Below, in pieces: positions 45,663 to 56,474 of a stretch of 64,000 bases of DNA (position 1 is the first letter of the stretch; each line of letters starts with the position of its first letter). The notes under the pieces were generated by a model. It was given only the letters and a program-made list of their open reading frames with translations. It was not told the DNA's origin and ran no database searches. This stretch comes from Imbricaverruca yamaguchii (Eukaryota > Arthropoda > Thecostraca > Neoverrucidae): positions 211,001-275,000 of the forward strand of contig JAOTOL010001182.1 in NCBI GenBank assembly GCA_034440575.1, read 5' to 3'. Position numbers and translations under genes: made by a program.

Positions 45663-46850
45663 CTCGTGGTTGGTCGGTTCCAGAGATTGTTTTGCATCAC
45701 CTCATATTTCTCCAAAGCTTCCCAATTTCGCATTCATAGTGGCATTAGGAAGAGATAAATGCATAACCTTTCGAGATTACTTCTTAAAATATTTCGGGAA
45801 AGGCACAAGACATGAATAAACTATCAACAAAAAACAGATGCATTATTTGAAGCCTAAGCCAGCCATGCAATCAGATACTGAGGATGAACGAAACAATAGC
45901 CCCGGAGACTTCTTGTCTCCTTGCGCAATTATTCACCGACTTGAGAAACAATGAAAACACAACATCCGTAGGAGTCTTATTCTGAGGCACCACTCACGCA
46001 ATATGTCCACAAAGACTGATCTACAGAGTGCAGAGTATACAGGAGAGGCCTATCAAATTGTACGGGCGTTCACCAGTTGAAGGAAACAAATTGCCGCCAT
46101 ACCACCAGCAGGGTCCACGAGTGTTCAAAGGTAGGCGTGGGCCCAAGGGACACGGGGGCATGTCTTTCCCCCATATAAGGCAGTGTCCCTCTGTCTGGAA
46201 TGCCCCTCCGCCCATTGGATGCCCGAGTGTATCCCCAACCCCCAACCCCACAACCACCCTTGGCGTCATATCAATCAATGACGCCCGAATTCCTCAATCC
46301 TCTTCTGTCCAGAGGAAAGAGGTGACGGCTACGAGACGCCCAACAGGATCAATAGGGATCCTCAGCGGAGGCGATGACCACGAAACCAACAAAGCACGAT
46401 AAGAATGAGCAGTTCGAAGAGTGCTCGAACTGCTGTGTCGTTGCGGAGTCGTGGAGTGTCGTGGAGCATTAAATGGAAGTGCTTTGTGTCGTTGCGAAGC
46501 ATTGAACGCATTGCACCACGAAGGCTGACTGAGATGGAAAATGGCTAGTCAGCACGCTGTCATGGGACCGCTTTCTCTGTTCATCAGCTTTATGGAGGGG
46601 GAGAATGCTCGTCAAAACCATTGTTTGCACCGGGCGTAGCGTCCTGTGTTGCTCAGATGGCAGCACTGTTCCCGAAGGCCGCATCACATAAACAATGTGG
46701 TGCTTCTTGTGTCACCACAGCATCGAGAAACACTTAAACCTGTCGTAGCTGCTGAGTAATTGCGGCTGTGTGCTGTTCCTTAGTGGGTTTTCTTTGTTGA
46801 AAAGTTTACCGCAGAGCCCCTGGCGGGATACTCGCCCCCAACCCCTCCCC
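45663..46850. other. No feature recognised
   Basis: Ordinary sequence. Small inverted pair GTTCGAAGAGTGCTCGAAC near 46413. Confidence 0.4.
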
Positions 46851-46856
46851 ACACTC

Positions 46857-47025
46857 TTTGTTTATCGGGTGGTTCACGACGCACTTTATGCACGTTCACG
46901 GATAATGATGCCGCCCACACTGTTTCGCCGGTGGGCCGCGAGATTGGGAAATCTCACGAGCGGTGCGGATGTTGGACCCAGGACCTTTGGTACCTAGAGT
47001 TCGGCACGTTACCGACTCGTACCCC
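46857..47025 (-). mobile_element. tRNA-derived SINE, family B, minus-strand copy
   Basis: Reverse complement carries the family B body (CCGGCGAAACAGTGTGGGCG, CATAAAGTGCGTCGTGAACC) and a decayed head with the GGTACCAAAGGTCCTGGGTC box. It is more diverged than the other copies. Confidence 0.85.
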
Positions 47026-47294
47026 ACCCCACCCCCAACACGCACACACACTCCACTTGCAATTTGTGTCTTCAGCGATTATGTCACCAATCACTACCGT
47101 AAGAGAGCCAACGCGTTAGTGCCTTCAATGAACATATATTGGCACCGGCAACCGGACAAATGTACGTAAAGTAAAGCATTAGCATTGATTATTTGGGCTT
47201 AAGGGCGCATAATAGCTTAGCTTTGCGCAGTGGCGATACAGTAACCAATGAGGTCTATCCGAGGTGCTGTTATTGCTAGTTGGAAACTTTACGT

Positions 47295-47520
47295 AAAGCA
47301 AATGTACGTATGGCAAATGTACGTAAGCGCAAAAGTACGTATGCACAAATGTACGTAAGCGCAAATGTACGTATGCGCAAAAGTACGTATGCGCGAATGT
47401 ACGTAAGTGCAAATGTACGCATGCGCAAATGTACGTATGCGCACATGTACGTATAGCAATTGTACGTATACGCAAATGTATGTATGCGTAAATGTACGTA
47501 AGAGCAAACGTACGTAGGGT
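47295..47520. repeat. 16-bp satellite array, left arm of giant inverted repeat
   Basis: About fourteen copies of GCGCAAATGTACGTAT and variants. The unit contains the palindromes GTAC and often TACGTA. Confidence 0.92.
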
Positions 47521-47589
47521 ATATGCACCTACCCAAATGTGCTTAAACGCAAAGGCGCGTTAGCCTAAATGAAGGGACATTGGCTCATA

Positions 47590-48018
47590 CGTACATTTCC
47601 TTTTAAATTCTTTTACGTTTAGGTACTGTTGCGCTGGCGTACATTTGCGCTTACTTACTTTGGCCCTTACGTACATTTGTGCTTACGTACTTTTGCGCTT
47701 ACGTACATTCGGGTTTACGTACTTTTGCGCATACGTACATTTGCGTTTACGAACTTTTGCGCTTACGTGCTTTGCGCTTACGTGCTTTTGCGCATGCGTA
47801 CTTTTGCGCATGCGTACATTTGCGCTTACGTACATTAGCCATACGTACATCGGCGCATACGTACAATTGCCATACGTACATTTACGCTTACGTACATTTG
47901 CTTACGTAAATTTGCTTACGTACATCTGCCATACGTACATTTGTCCTTACGTACATTTGCTTACGTACATTTGCTTACGTACATCTGCCATACGTACATT
48001 TGCCCTTACGTACATTTT
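47590..48018. repeat. 16-bp satellite array, right arm, reverse orientation
   Basis: Some 26 copies of the reverse complement of the left-arm unit (CTTACGTACATTTGCG and variants). With 47295-47520 it forms an inverted array around a spacer of about 70 bp. Confidence 0.92.
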
Positions 48019-48117
48019 TCTAGAATCTTGACACCTGCCACATGGCAATGAACACATATTGGTATCAGGCTCATGAATGCGAACTTCCCATACATCACGA
48101 CATAACAACCTACTGAA

Positions 48118-48300
48118 GGGGCGGGGATGGCCGAGTGGTTAAGGTGTCGGACTATGGGTACCAAAGGTCCCGGGTTCGACTCTAGCGCCACTCCGGACAT
48201 TTCCCAATCCCGCGGCCCACCGGCGAAACAGTGTGGGCGGCGCCATTAGCCGTGAATGTGCATAAAGTGTGTCGTGAACCAACCAATAAACAAACAAACA
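48118..48300 (+). mobile_element. tRNA-derived SINE, family B, with perfect 14-bp target duplication
   Basis: Complete copy: head GATGGCCGAGTGGTTAAGG, B-box GGGTTCGACTC, body and (AAAC)n tail. AACAACCTACTGAA is present exactly on both sides (48104-48117 and 48301-48314). Confidence 0.95.
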
Positions 48301-48314
48301 AACAACCTACTGAA

Positions 48315-49950
48315 CGTAACTGAAGTAGTCATTTTTATGGTTGCTACACTGGGACAGGGAACTTGTGTGCCAACCGCAGCTCTACTCTTTTCGCAGTCTG
48401 TAAAGACGAGCGCCTTATATGGTCTCATTTTCGCGGAAATGTAGTAGTTCCGGAATTGCATCAAACTTATTTCGGTCCTCCAGCGCAGTGCGTTCAATGT
48501 TAGGATGTGTGTTGCATATTTTGCAGAGGAGTCAGATCCAGGAAATGCTGCGTTCATTTATGGCCTATATTAACTGAACAGGGAATTCACTTCACTCGAA
48601 AGTTGCGCTAAGCATGCCGAAATCTCGTTCAACTGTCGAATATGGTGTGCGTATTTGAGCTCTCCCCGTCTGTCCTGTCGCACCCCGTTTCAGGGGATTG
48701 ATAAGACCTCCTCTAGCATCCAAGCAAGCGTCGCACGAAAACGAAAGCGGTGTCATCGTAAAGCGCTCGACGAGTAGGGTCAGACGCGACCCCAAAAATG
48801 ATTTCCCCAAAAAGTGACGTCACTAGGGTGCCAGGTTTTCACCACTTACATCATGTTTTTTCTCTGGGAAGTTCATTTTGGGAGGATTTTAAGAAAACAT
48901 TGGAGTCATAAGAATAAGGCGAAATCGATCAGGGCCATAAATTTCCCCAACCAAAAATCAAAATTATGTTTATTTTTGAAAGCTCAAAATTTTGCGTTTT
49001 CAGTTTTCTTTAATTCCTTTTCTAAAGGGCAGAGCGGACCGGGAAAAGAAACATCCTTCAAACTCAACTTCCTCTCAAAAAAAAAAATGTTTCTTTGGCC
49101 AGAATCTTCTATTTATCTCTAATGGGCAAATATGCAAAACTAATGAGTAATCAAAAACTGAAGGAAAAAATCCTCTGGTGAATTTTGTTTTGTCCCTAAA
49201 GATAAACAAACGCTGAAGATTTCGTTAAAATATCTTCATCCGTTTCAGTGTGACGACTGGTTGAACGTTTTTAGAGGTGACCTCACTTAATGGGTGACCT
49301 CACTTCACTAACTCGTGGACCCTGGATGACCTGACCTCAACATTTTTACATAAAATGCCACATCGATGTGGGAAAACGCATTCCCAATTTCTTTTTTCAC
49401 TATCTGTGGAAAACCTTAAGCGGGCCATCAATAACCCCAGCCCCGAGACGGCATGGGATAATAAAAATAACACATTCCTTGGCCATGAATACACTATGTC
49501 CAATTGTCGAATTATTATGGGTTGCGATCCTCGTCTTACAACTTTCCCGCTCAGTGTTTGTCGCATGCTGCCGCTCGGCGCGGCACCCTCCATCGGACTG
49601 ACGGCAATCACACAATCGCCCGACCTCTGGACACAAAGACGAGGTGACATGACGACATTGCCACTTGACCGGCGCAGTCGGCCAGCTGCGCTGAATCGAT
49701 GCCGGCGAAATCGGCTCCGCCCAAGTTCCGTCATAAAACATTCCTTTGAACAAAAACAAGCGTAGTTTAAAGAAATTATGTTGGTCGAACGTCTGAAACG
49801 AATATTAAACAGCCGCACCTAATTCTGAGTAACTGGATTAAGACGTGAAACGATGTCTAAAAAATCAGATTCAGAACCGTGGCGATCCGATCAAACGGAG
49901 TCATTCAAATAAACACTTGCTGCGAGCAACGCTGAACGCCGAGCCATACT
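48315..49950. other. No gene recognised
   Basis: AT-rich and mixed sequence. TAATGGGTGACCTCACTT near 49285 is a short local duplication of TTTAGAGGTGACCTCACTT. Open frames have no recognisable domains. Confidence 0.4.
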
Positions 49951-49954
49951 CCGC

Positions 49955-50475
49955 GTATATGGCCGAGATAAACTACTCCCGTGTACATGACACAAAGGCT
50001 GGGCTAAACTATTACCGTGTGTATGACACCAAGGCCAAGCAAAACTATTCACGTGTATTGCGTGAGACGAAATGTACGACCCTCAATATACCAGGAGGTG
50101 CTGAGTTTACATCAAATGTAGCGTTATGCTATATTACTCAACGATTCGGCCAGGGGCCATCATCAGGAGTGACGATGGCTCCTGGCCAAAGACACCTGAC
50201 GATGGCCTCTGGCCGAAACGTTAAGTAATATAGCATAATCCCTAACGCTACTTTTGATGTAAACCCTTCACCTCCTGGTATATTGAGGGTCGTACATTTC
50301 GTCTCTCGCAATGTCTAAAACCCAGGAGCACTTAAGAGCCATTCTTTGCTGTATTATTCCCGTGTATATGACACAAAGGCCGAGCAAAGCTACTCTCATG
50401 TATATGATGTAAAGGCCGAGCAGTACTATTCCCTTGTATATAGCGGAAAGGTCGAGCGATACTATTCCCGTGGAA
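49955..50475. repeat. Minisatellite, 36-bp in-frame unit, split by a foldback element
   Basis: Units encoding a 12-residue motif (YYSRVYDTKAEQ and variants) occur at about 49955-50052 and 50345-50475. A foldback element at 50043-50325 separates them. The unit length keeps one plus frame open, but I see no gene structure around it. Confidence 0.85.
50043..50325. mobile_element. Foldback MITE nested in the 36-bp minisatellite
   Basis: Arms of roughly 95 bp: TTGCGTGAGACGAAATGTAC through GTAGCGTTATGCTATATTAC at the left is complemented by GTAATATAGCATAATCCCTA through TTTCGTCTCTCGCAA at the right. The core contains further nested palindromes around GGCCAGGGGCC and GGCCTCTGGCC. No coding capacity and no clear target duplication. 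Confidence 0.85.
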
Positions 50476-50644
50476 GCGGTAGCATTTACCGACCAGACCG
50501 AGCCATGGCTGGCACTTACCGACCAGATCGAGACAAGCAAGGAGCGCACTCAGCTGGATCGGGCGAACCCGAGTAGCTCCAGCCAATGGGGTGGGCCGGG
50601 GTGAGAGGCGCGCCGTATCAAACAGCACGACATCAGCTATCGCG

Positions 50645-50860
50645 GCGAACAGCGCGGAAAGGCAGCGTGGATCACAGCACGGGCGGTGGCAGTCCGTGAA
50701 CAGCGCGGAAAGGCAGCGTGGATCACAGCACGGGCGGTGGCAGTCCGTGAACGGCGCGGAAAGGTAGCGTGGATCACAGCACGGGCGGTGGCAGCTCTGA
50801 ACAGCGCGGAAAGGCAGCGTGGATCACAGCACGGGCGCTGGCAGCCCGTGTCGGCAGCTG
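50645..50860. repeat. Minisatellite, about 51-bp unit
   Basis: Four copies of GGATCACAGCACGGGCGGTG, GCAGTCCGTGAACAGCGCGG, AAAGGCAGCGT. Fifty-one is 17 codons, so frames stay open. Confidence 0.93.
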
Positions 50861-51256
50861 CGGCACCCGACTGCTGCAGTCAGGGCGTGATCTGCAGCCG
50901 AATCCTGGAACGTCCAGCTCAGAGCATCGCCACCGCCGACGGCCACTGCCAGACCGGATGCCACTGCCGTCCGGCATCCGGGGTCAAGGCGGACCGGACC
51001 GGTGGAACGGAGCGGCGGACGGAACGCTGCCGGGCAACGCGGAGCAGAAATCGCCGTGCAGGGTGGAGACGGCTATTCCTGGGTTGGAGGCACTGGAGAG
51101 AGGGCGATCGGAACGAGGGCTGTCGAGAGGTGACGAGATGGAGAGTGGAGCGGTGGCCAGCACTACGCTGAGTGGGCGTTGGCTGGCTCCAGGTCATGGA
51201 TCCTCACCCCCTACACCACAGCTCCGCGGACCTGACCGGCTCCGGCGACTTTCAGT

Positions 51257-51299
51257 GGGGGCGGGTGGGGGTGGGGTGGGGGTGGGGTGATAGGGGTGG
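51257..51299 (+). other. G-rich tract with quadruplex-forming potential
   Basis: GGGGGCGGGTGGGGGTGGGG and its continuation give at least six runs of three or more G separated by one or two bases. Confidence 0.7.
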
Positions 51300-51370
51300 T
51301 ACTTGAGGGTAGTCCCGTAGCAGAACGAGCGCGGGCGGCGGGGGCAGCGCCGGCCGAACGCCCGCGTCGC

Positions 51371-51715
51371 AACCATTCCGGTAGCTCAGTTGGTCAGAGC
51401 GCTGGACTGCACTGGTCTCCCCTGTACTGGCAACACAGGGTTCGAGTCGCTTCGCGCGCTCGCATTTAGCCCCCGGCCGCGAGTGTGTCAGTTGGCAGCT
51501 GGCTCGATAAGGCCGGGAACCAGCTAGCGGGCGGCAGTGTCGGTGCATTGGTGGCACGTTAAACTTTCGGTCTAAATTTTGCCGTTGAACTGGAGTTCGT
51601 GGATCGGGTGGTGGGGCCAGGGTTCACGCAACAAGCTCTGCTTAGCAATAGAACCCTGGTTCCTCAAGCCACCCCAGCAACAATTCGGATTAAATTTATT
51701 TATTTAAAAAATAAT
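51371..51715 (+). mobile_element. tRNA-derived SINE, family A
   Basis: The head GGTAGCTCAGTTGGTCAGAG is a near-perfect tRNA A-box/D-arm and GGTTCGAGTCG a B-box. The body aligns with 8326-8676 throughout and ends in an ATTTATTTATTTAAAAAA tail. This is the better-preserved copy. Confidence 0.9.
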
Positions 51716-51739
51716 TTTCCCGCCCTGCAGCTCTCTCGG

Positions 51740-51905
51740 GCTGCAGGACCAGCTGGGTGCTCTCGCGGCCGACTGTCGTGAAGTGGAGGAGCCTGGTCTC
51801 GACCACGGCTCCGTGGGAGGATAACGACGGCCCGCTGCTGGCTCGCCAGCGTCGACGGACCACGCTGAAGCGCTCACTGCGACGGGTCAGCCAAAACAGG
51901 GCGCG
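51740..51905 (+). other. Possible coding exon, unresolved
   Basis: A GC-rich plus frame reads VVKWRSLVSTTAPWEDNDGP, then LLARQRRRTTLKRSLRRVSQ. It follows CTGCAG acceptor-like triplets after a SINE and precedes GCGTG|GTGACG. Composition resembles the channel exons, but no domain is recognisable and the splice sites are weak. Confidence 0.2.
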
Positions 51906-51984
51906 TGGTGACGCGCATCAGGCAAGGAAGCAGCCCACGTCGCGCATCTCAACGCGGCCGACTCGATACCATTTCATACAGTCA

Positions 51985-52115
51985 TGTATATATATGTACA
52001 TATATATGTATGTATATATAATACATGCATACATACAAACATATATATATGTATATGCACATACATATGTATGTATATGCAAAGTACAAACATACATACA
52101 AACATATATATATAT
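51985..52115. repeat. Imperfect TA/CATA-rich tract
   Basis: TATATATGTACATATATATG-type repeats. Confidence 0.85.
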
Positions 52116-52119
52116 AATT

Positions 52120-55080
52120 GTCATGCAATGCAGTATTACGACTTCAATCTTTAAAATATGCACAGGTATTATTTAAATGTTCAATTTTGAGATAGACGGT
52201 GTTTAAAAAAAAATTCAGTCGTCAATCCAGATTTCGGCTTGTACATCCAATGTTCGACTTACCTTCAGGCTGAGGACCCCTGGTACACATTTGATCGTGA
52301 CAACCTCAACCATTGAGGAAGCTTTCCATCAGTGCGTGGACCTGGAAATAAGAAAAAGCAATCGTCAATATCTGTACAGTGGGTGTGTTTATAATAACGA
52401 ACAAGGATTGCAATTTCACCCGAATACTTCCACGGGATTTAGCGTGTTTCTGCAGGTTGGGTTCAAGCACACACGTCTTTCACTTTGCCAATCGTCTTGG
52501 TGTCAATATGCGCACTAGAAGAGTGGGCCCAAGCGACCCCCACCAGTCTGTTTTTCCTTGTAAATATCTCCAACACCAATATCCGACAGACAATTTTATC
52601 CACCTTCAAATCGAGATCTAGCACGTCACGAAAAAGAAATAAATTGCAAATGTTGGGAGTGATTAACCCACACAATCAGACGACCCCAACGATTAACGAA
52701 ATCGTGCGTGGGTTTCCACACTGAGACTGTGACACATATTGTGCATGTTTCGAAGTAGCGTCTTTAGAGGTGGCATCTTCGATACTCGTGGCTCTCTATC
52801 TAATATCCGTGGCTATGGATGCACAGAAATGACACACAGACGCATATATATGCACATATGTATATTCATGTGCATCAATTACTTGAATCCTGATTATTTC
52901 CTCGTCTATAGACGTTGTTACGCAGAATAATAGCCGCATCCTCGCACGTTATAATCTAACACAATTATTCATCACGCGCAGGATAATAATGGCCACTGTT
53001 ATTCTGGGCACGACACAACCAATTCTTGATCTCATTATCTTCATCTTCTGGATCTCCTCTTCAGCTCCAGCTAATCTCATACCTCAATCCCTGAGACTGT
53101 ACTGACAACCGTTCTTACTATTTCCCACTTCTTCGGAGTTCCCATCATGTGGTACGGCCGGTCCTGCACTTTATGTTTGCGCATAGTCGTCTTCAGGGGG
53201 TGTTGGGGATGTAAGGGCCCATGTGTGCACGCCCGCACCATCCACCTTACGCAGAGGTGGCCGCAGGCGTTCTACTACCTTCACCCGAATCTACTTGTTT
53301 GGCGGCCTTGGCCTCAGATCCCTGATGATGATCGTCCCTGCTGGGTAATACTCTCCGCCCACGGACACCGGAGGCGTGGGTGTCTATTTATTATCCATCT
53401 CATTTCTCCGGTTCGGCTGCAACGTAGTAAGGCCGGCGCGGGAAGTTCTGTTCGGTGATGTCCCCGCCGGCGGGCGTCGATCCCTTTGTGATTTGTGGTG
53501 TGTTCCTGAAGCTTGCAAGAACCTGCAGGACACCATATTCCATGCAGTCGTTGCCGCACGCTTCAATTGGATAACTCTCAAAGCTTTCACCATATCAGTC
53601 GTCGAGCCGTAAAAGGCTGGCTGACATTGTGGCATTAGCGTGTGCATACATCCACATTGAGAATGCTGTCCATAACTTCGGATTCTGTCCATAACTTTAA
53701 GCATCAAATGGCTTTCTAGATGCTTATGTTGGTCCATTGCCACTCACCATGCATTCTGGGCATTCACGTGTGCTGAGAATCCTTACCGAAGTAAATGTTG
53801 ACTTGTTCACTTAAAACTGTTTGGGCTAACGGAGACCGAGTCTGGCTGATTCGCTGGAAGGCTGATGCAACAGCGTTTGCTCTAATAATACGAAGCCGGT
53901 TGGCATGACTACCACATGTGTTCCTGCTGGCGCCCTCATCTCGTGACAAAAACAGGAGCAAATTTTCGATGAGCGCCTACCGAACGGAGAGGACATGGCG
54001 CATTTCCAGAGCAAGTGTGCTATTTAAATGCGTGTGCTTCGCCCCTAGGTTCTAAGTTGGCCCCACTTGCGAACATTTTAGATGTCGGTTGCCATTCCAA
54101 TGCCCTTTACGTTTGCAACGGTGAAAGCCTGTGACAAAATTATTAGTTTAGTTGTTCATTTCTTCATTTCTTTCTTTGTTTATTATGTATCGTGACCAAC
54201 ATGTACGGTTGCCCAATAGCCTGAGAAGTCGCATACATAAAAGAGTGGTGCACAGTACATGTGAAACCAAGTGCTCTGTGAATGATATCACGCGACTCAA
54301 ACAAATGTCATTTTGCGTCATGCGGTGACGGGTATGAATATGTTTCAATGCCCGTGTGGAGCCAGGCATGGTCGCCAAAACACACTGGCCTTCACGGAGT
54401 ATCGGCGCACAGCAGACCTTTGTCCTGATGGCACCGGTGTTTTACTTCCACGTGCCATCACACATGCAGGTGAATATATTTATATGTTGAAATGTGCATC
54501 ATGTACAAGTGGTTGCCACCTATCCGTGAACTTTCGTATTTATTCGTTCTTCATTCCAGTGCATTTTTCGATCTCATGCATTCTCCAGTTATTTCCATTA
54601 AATTCCAGCAGTGGAACTCTTCCATTTCTCCGTATGTCGCTACCTAGTATGTACTGCTTTGAGAGCAATGGATCGGAGTTGACAAAATGTCAGTTGCAAC
54701 TACACATCCAAAGAGTATGTACTCTGTGCATAGAGTATGGCTCGATCCGTTATTTAAACACAGAGCGTGCATCAGTGTACGCAAAAGCTGCGACACCGTT
54801 CTGCATGCCGCTTTGAAATGTGTGATAGTATCGATGTGTGAACAAGATTGGCATTCTAGCGAATCGTTAATTGTTCGATCGTACAGGATTTTTTACATGC
54901 AAGCAAATCTATGTGTTATCTGAAATTGCACATTCTTAAGTTTCGTCGATGTTGTACATTTATGTGATAGGGCATACGTGTGTCACATTTTGCTCTCTGA
55001 ATTGAACATTTTCTCCCTCTCATTTTATTTGACATCGTGGCATGGCGCACAGCAGACCTACACGATGGCGCACAAAAGGT
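52120..55080. other. No gene recognised
   Basis: Open frames at 52291-52518, 53147-53458 (plus) and 53384-53743 (minus) have no recognisable domain and no consistent splice context. Confidence 0.4.
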
Positions 55081-55084
55081 AAAT

Positions 55085-56470
55085 GTTATGAGTAGATGCT
55101 AGGCTTGAGCTACACATAGCTGGAATTCGACGAAAACAACTGCTTATGATGGTGTTTGCTAAGGGAACGCACCACGGTAGTGGCACGCAGTACTGGTACA
55201 TGTCCAAGTAGTACAGATGGAGAGGATATGTCAGACGATGCCAGCAAGGCAAGGCTATTCAGGCGACCGATGCATACCGTATGAAAAAAAACATTACGTA
55301 ATGTTGACATATGCGAGATTTCATACAGTGTACTTCAATTGATCATATAGGTCATTATTCTTTAATCCTGGCAATACTTGATCGAGTGACAGGCGATCCA
55401 TATGAGGAACTTGTGGTGAAAATGTTCAAGACGCTGCAGATGGGACACAGCCGCCCCTGATTACACAGCGCGAACGTATTCGATTACTGAGCAAACGTGC
55501 GCATTAAATGCACTGAACAAAGTCTTGAGTACGAGTCGTACTCGGCAGCGGGGGAACTGCTGCATGCTTCGAATAAGTCCAGGCATCAGCCTTGACTTCG
55601 AGACCACCGAGGCAACATGACTAGCGAACGTGAGTTTTGAGTCAGGCACGACTCCCAAATCTCGTACCTCAGTACGGCGCTTCAACGCAAACTCACCTTA
55701 CTGGCCCAAAATGGGTGGCCTACGTAGAGTAAAAGAGCATAGCATTGCATTTAACTGGAGTAACATTCACCTTCCAGGCGTGAGGCCAGCTAATCAAGCG
55801 GCCAATTGCCCTGTTCACAATGCTGAGCAGTCGTCAAAACACTCAACACGACGGTGCAGGCTAGCATTGTCAGCACGGTGTACAGTTACTTATATCCTGA
55901 TGTCCATACCCGTGTCCTTATATGCTTGGGGATATGAGCGGTGAAGCAAACGAGCAGCAAAGACCACATATGCTTCCTTCTGGAACCACAGACAAAACTG
56001 GGGTGCAGTTAGACCGTTTATCATTTACTATGAGGCGCCGCGTCCAGTTGGTCAGATTGGAAGCAATCTACGACAAGGCACGGTCACCAACGTTGCCAGA
56101 ATTTCGCGGGCAGTAAAGTGAGAGCTTGTGATTTATACTGCTAAATGCGGAAGAATAGTTGATATAAATAGCATCTATTTGAGTGCCGCTAGCAATCGAA
56201 CTACACTCGTACTTCAGAAAGTGTGTCAAATTGATACTACAGGACTTTCTAGATAAGACGGTATGCTGTTGGGAAAATGTGTCGGAAATGCTCAGATAAG
56301 CAGTTATATGCCACTTCCTCTAAAACTGTCCAACATATTGGAAATAACTGAGACTGGCCTGAAAGTTGCAAATGATTTTCAGTCGCCTTTTCATGCACGT
56401 GATTATGCTTTGCCTTTGGCATCTGCCGCGACACGGTACTTTACGATACGCAATGTTCCATAATATGCTG
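55085..56470 (-). mobile_element. Degenerate CR1/Jockey-like LINE ORF2 (reverse transcriptase and C-terminus)
   Basis: The minus strand from 56270 reads VLSRKSCSINLTHFLKYECS, DAIYINYSSAFSSINHK (motif A, A-F-D now A-F-S), GDRALS-IASNLTNWTRR and VLSVVPEGSI (G-V-P-x-G-S). After a gap follow KVNVTPVKCNAM, then LKRRTEVRDLGVVPDSKLTF with ASHVASVVSKSRLMPGLIRS (55685-55461). The C-terminal block reads SGAAVSHLQRLEHFHHKFLI, then RNVFFHTVCIGRLNSLALLA to about 55085. The motif order is that of one LINE body. Frameshifts and stops show it is dead. Confidence 0.88.
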
Positions 56471-56474
56471 CAGC

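Noticed and set aside
45065..45739. Frames with repeated GRFPAAGPAVQHG or LQQETGQPCWAAG motifs
   Set aside because: Products of the 40-bp minisatellite, open on both strands.
47295..48018. Telomeric repeat
   Set aside because: The unit GCGCAAATGTACGTAT does not resemble the arthropod TTAGG or any known telomere unit, and the array is inverted internally.
50155..50235. Hammerhead-ribozyme-like core (CTGACGA...GAAAC on the plus strand, CTGATGA...GAA on the minus strand) in the foldback element
   Set aside because: CTGANGA and GAAA are present with a GGCC/GGCC stem, but an extra base separates the core from stem II, and I cannot build a proper stem III or cleavage site. The pattern follows from the nested palindromes.
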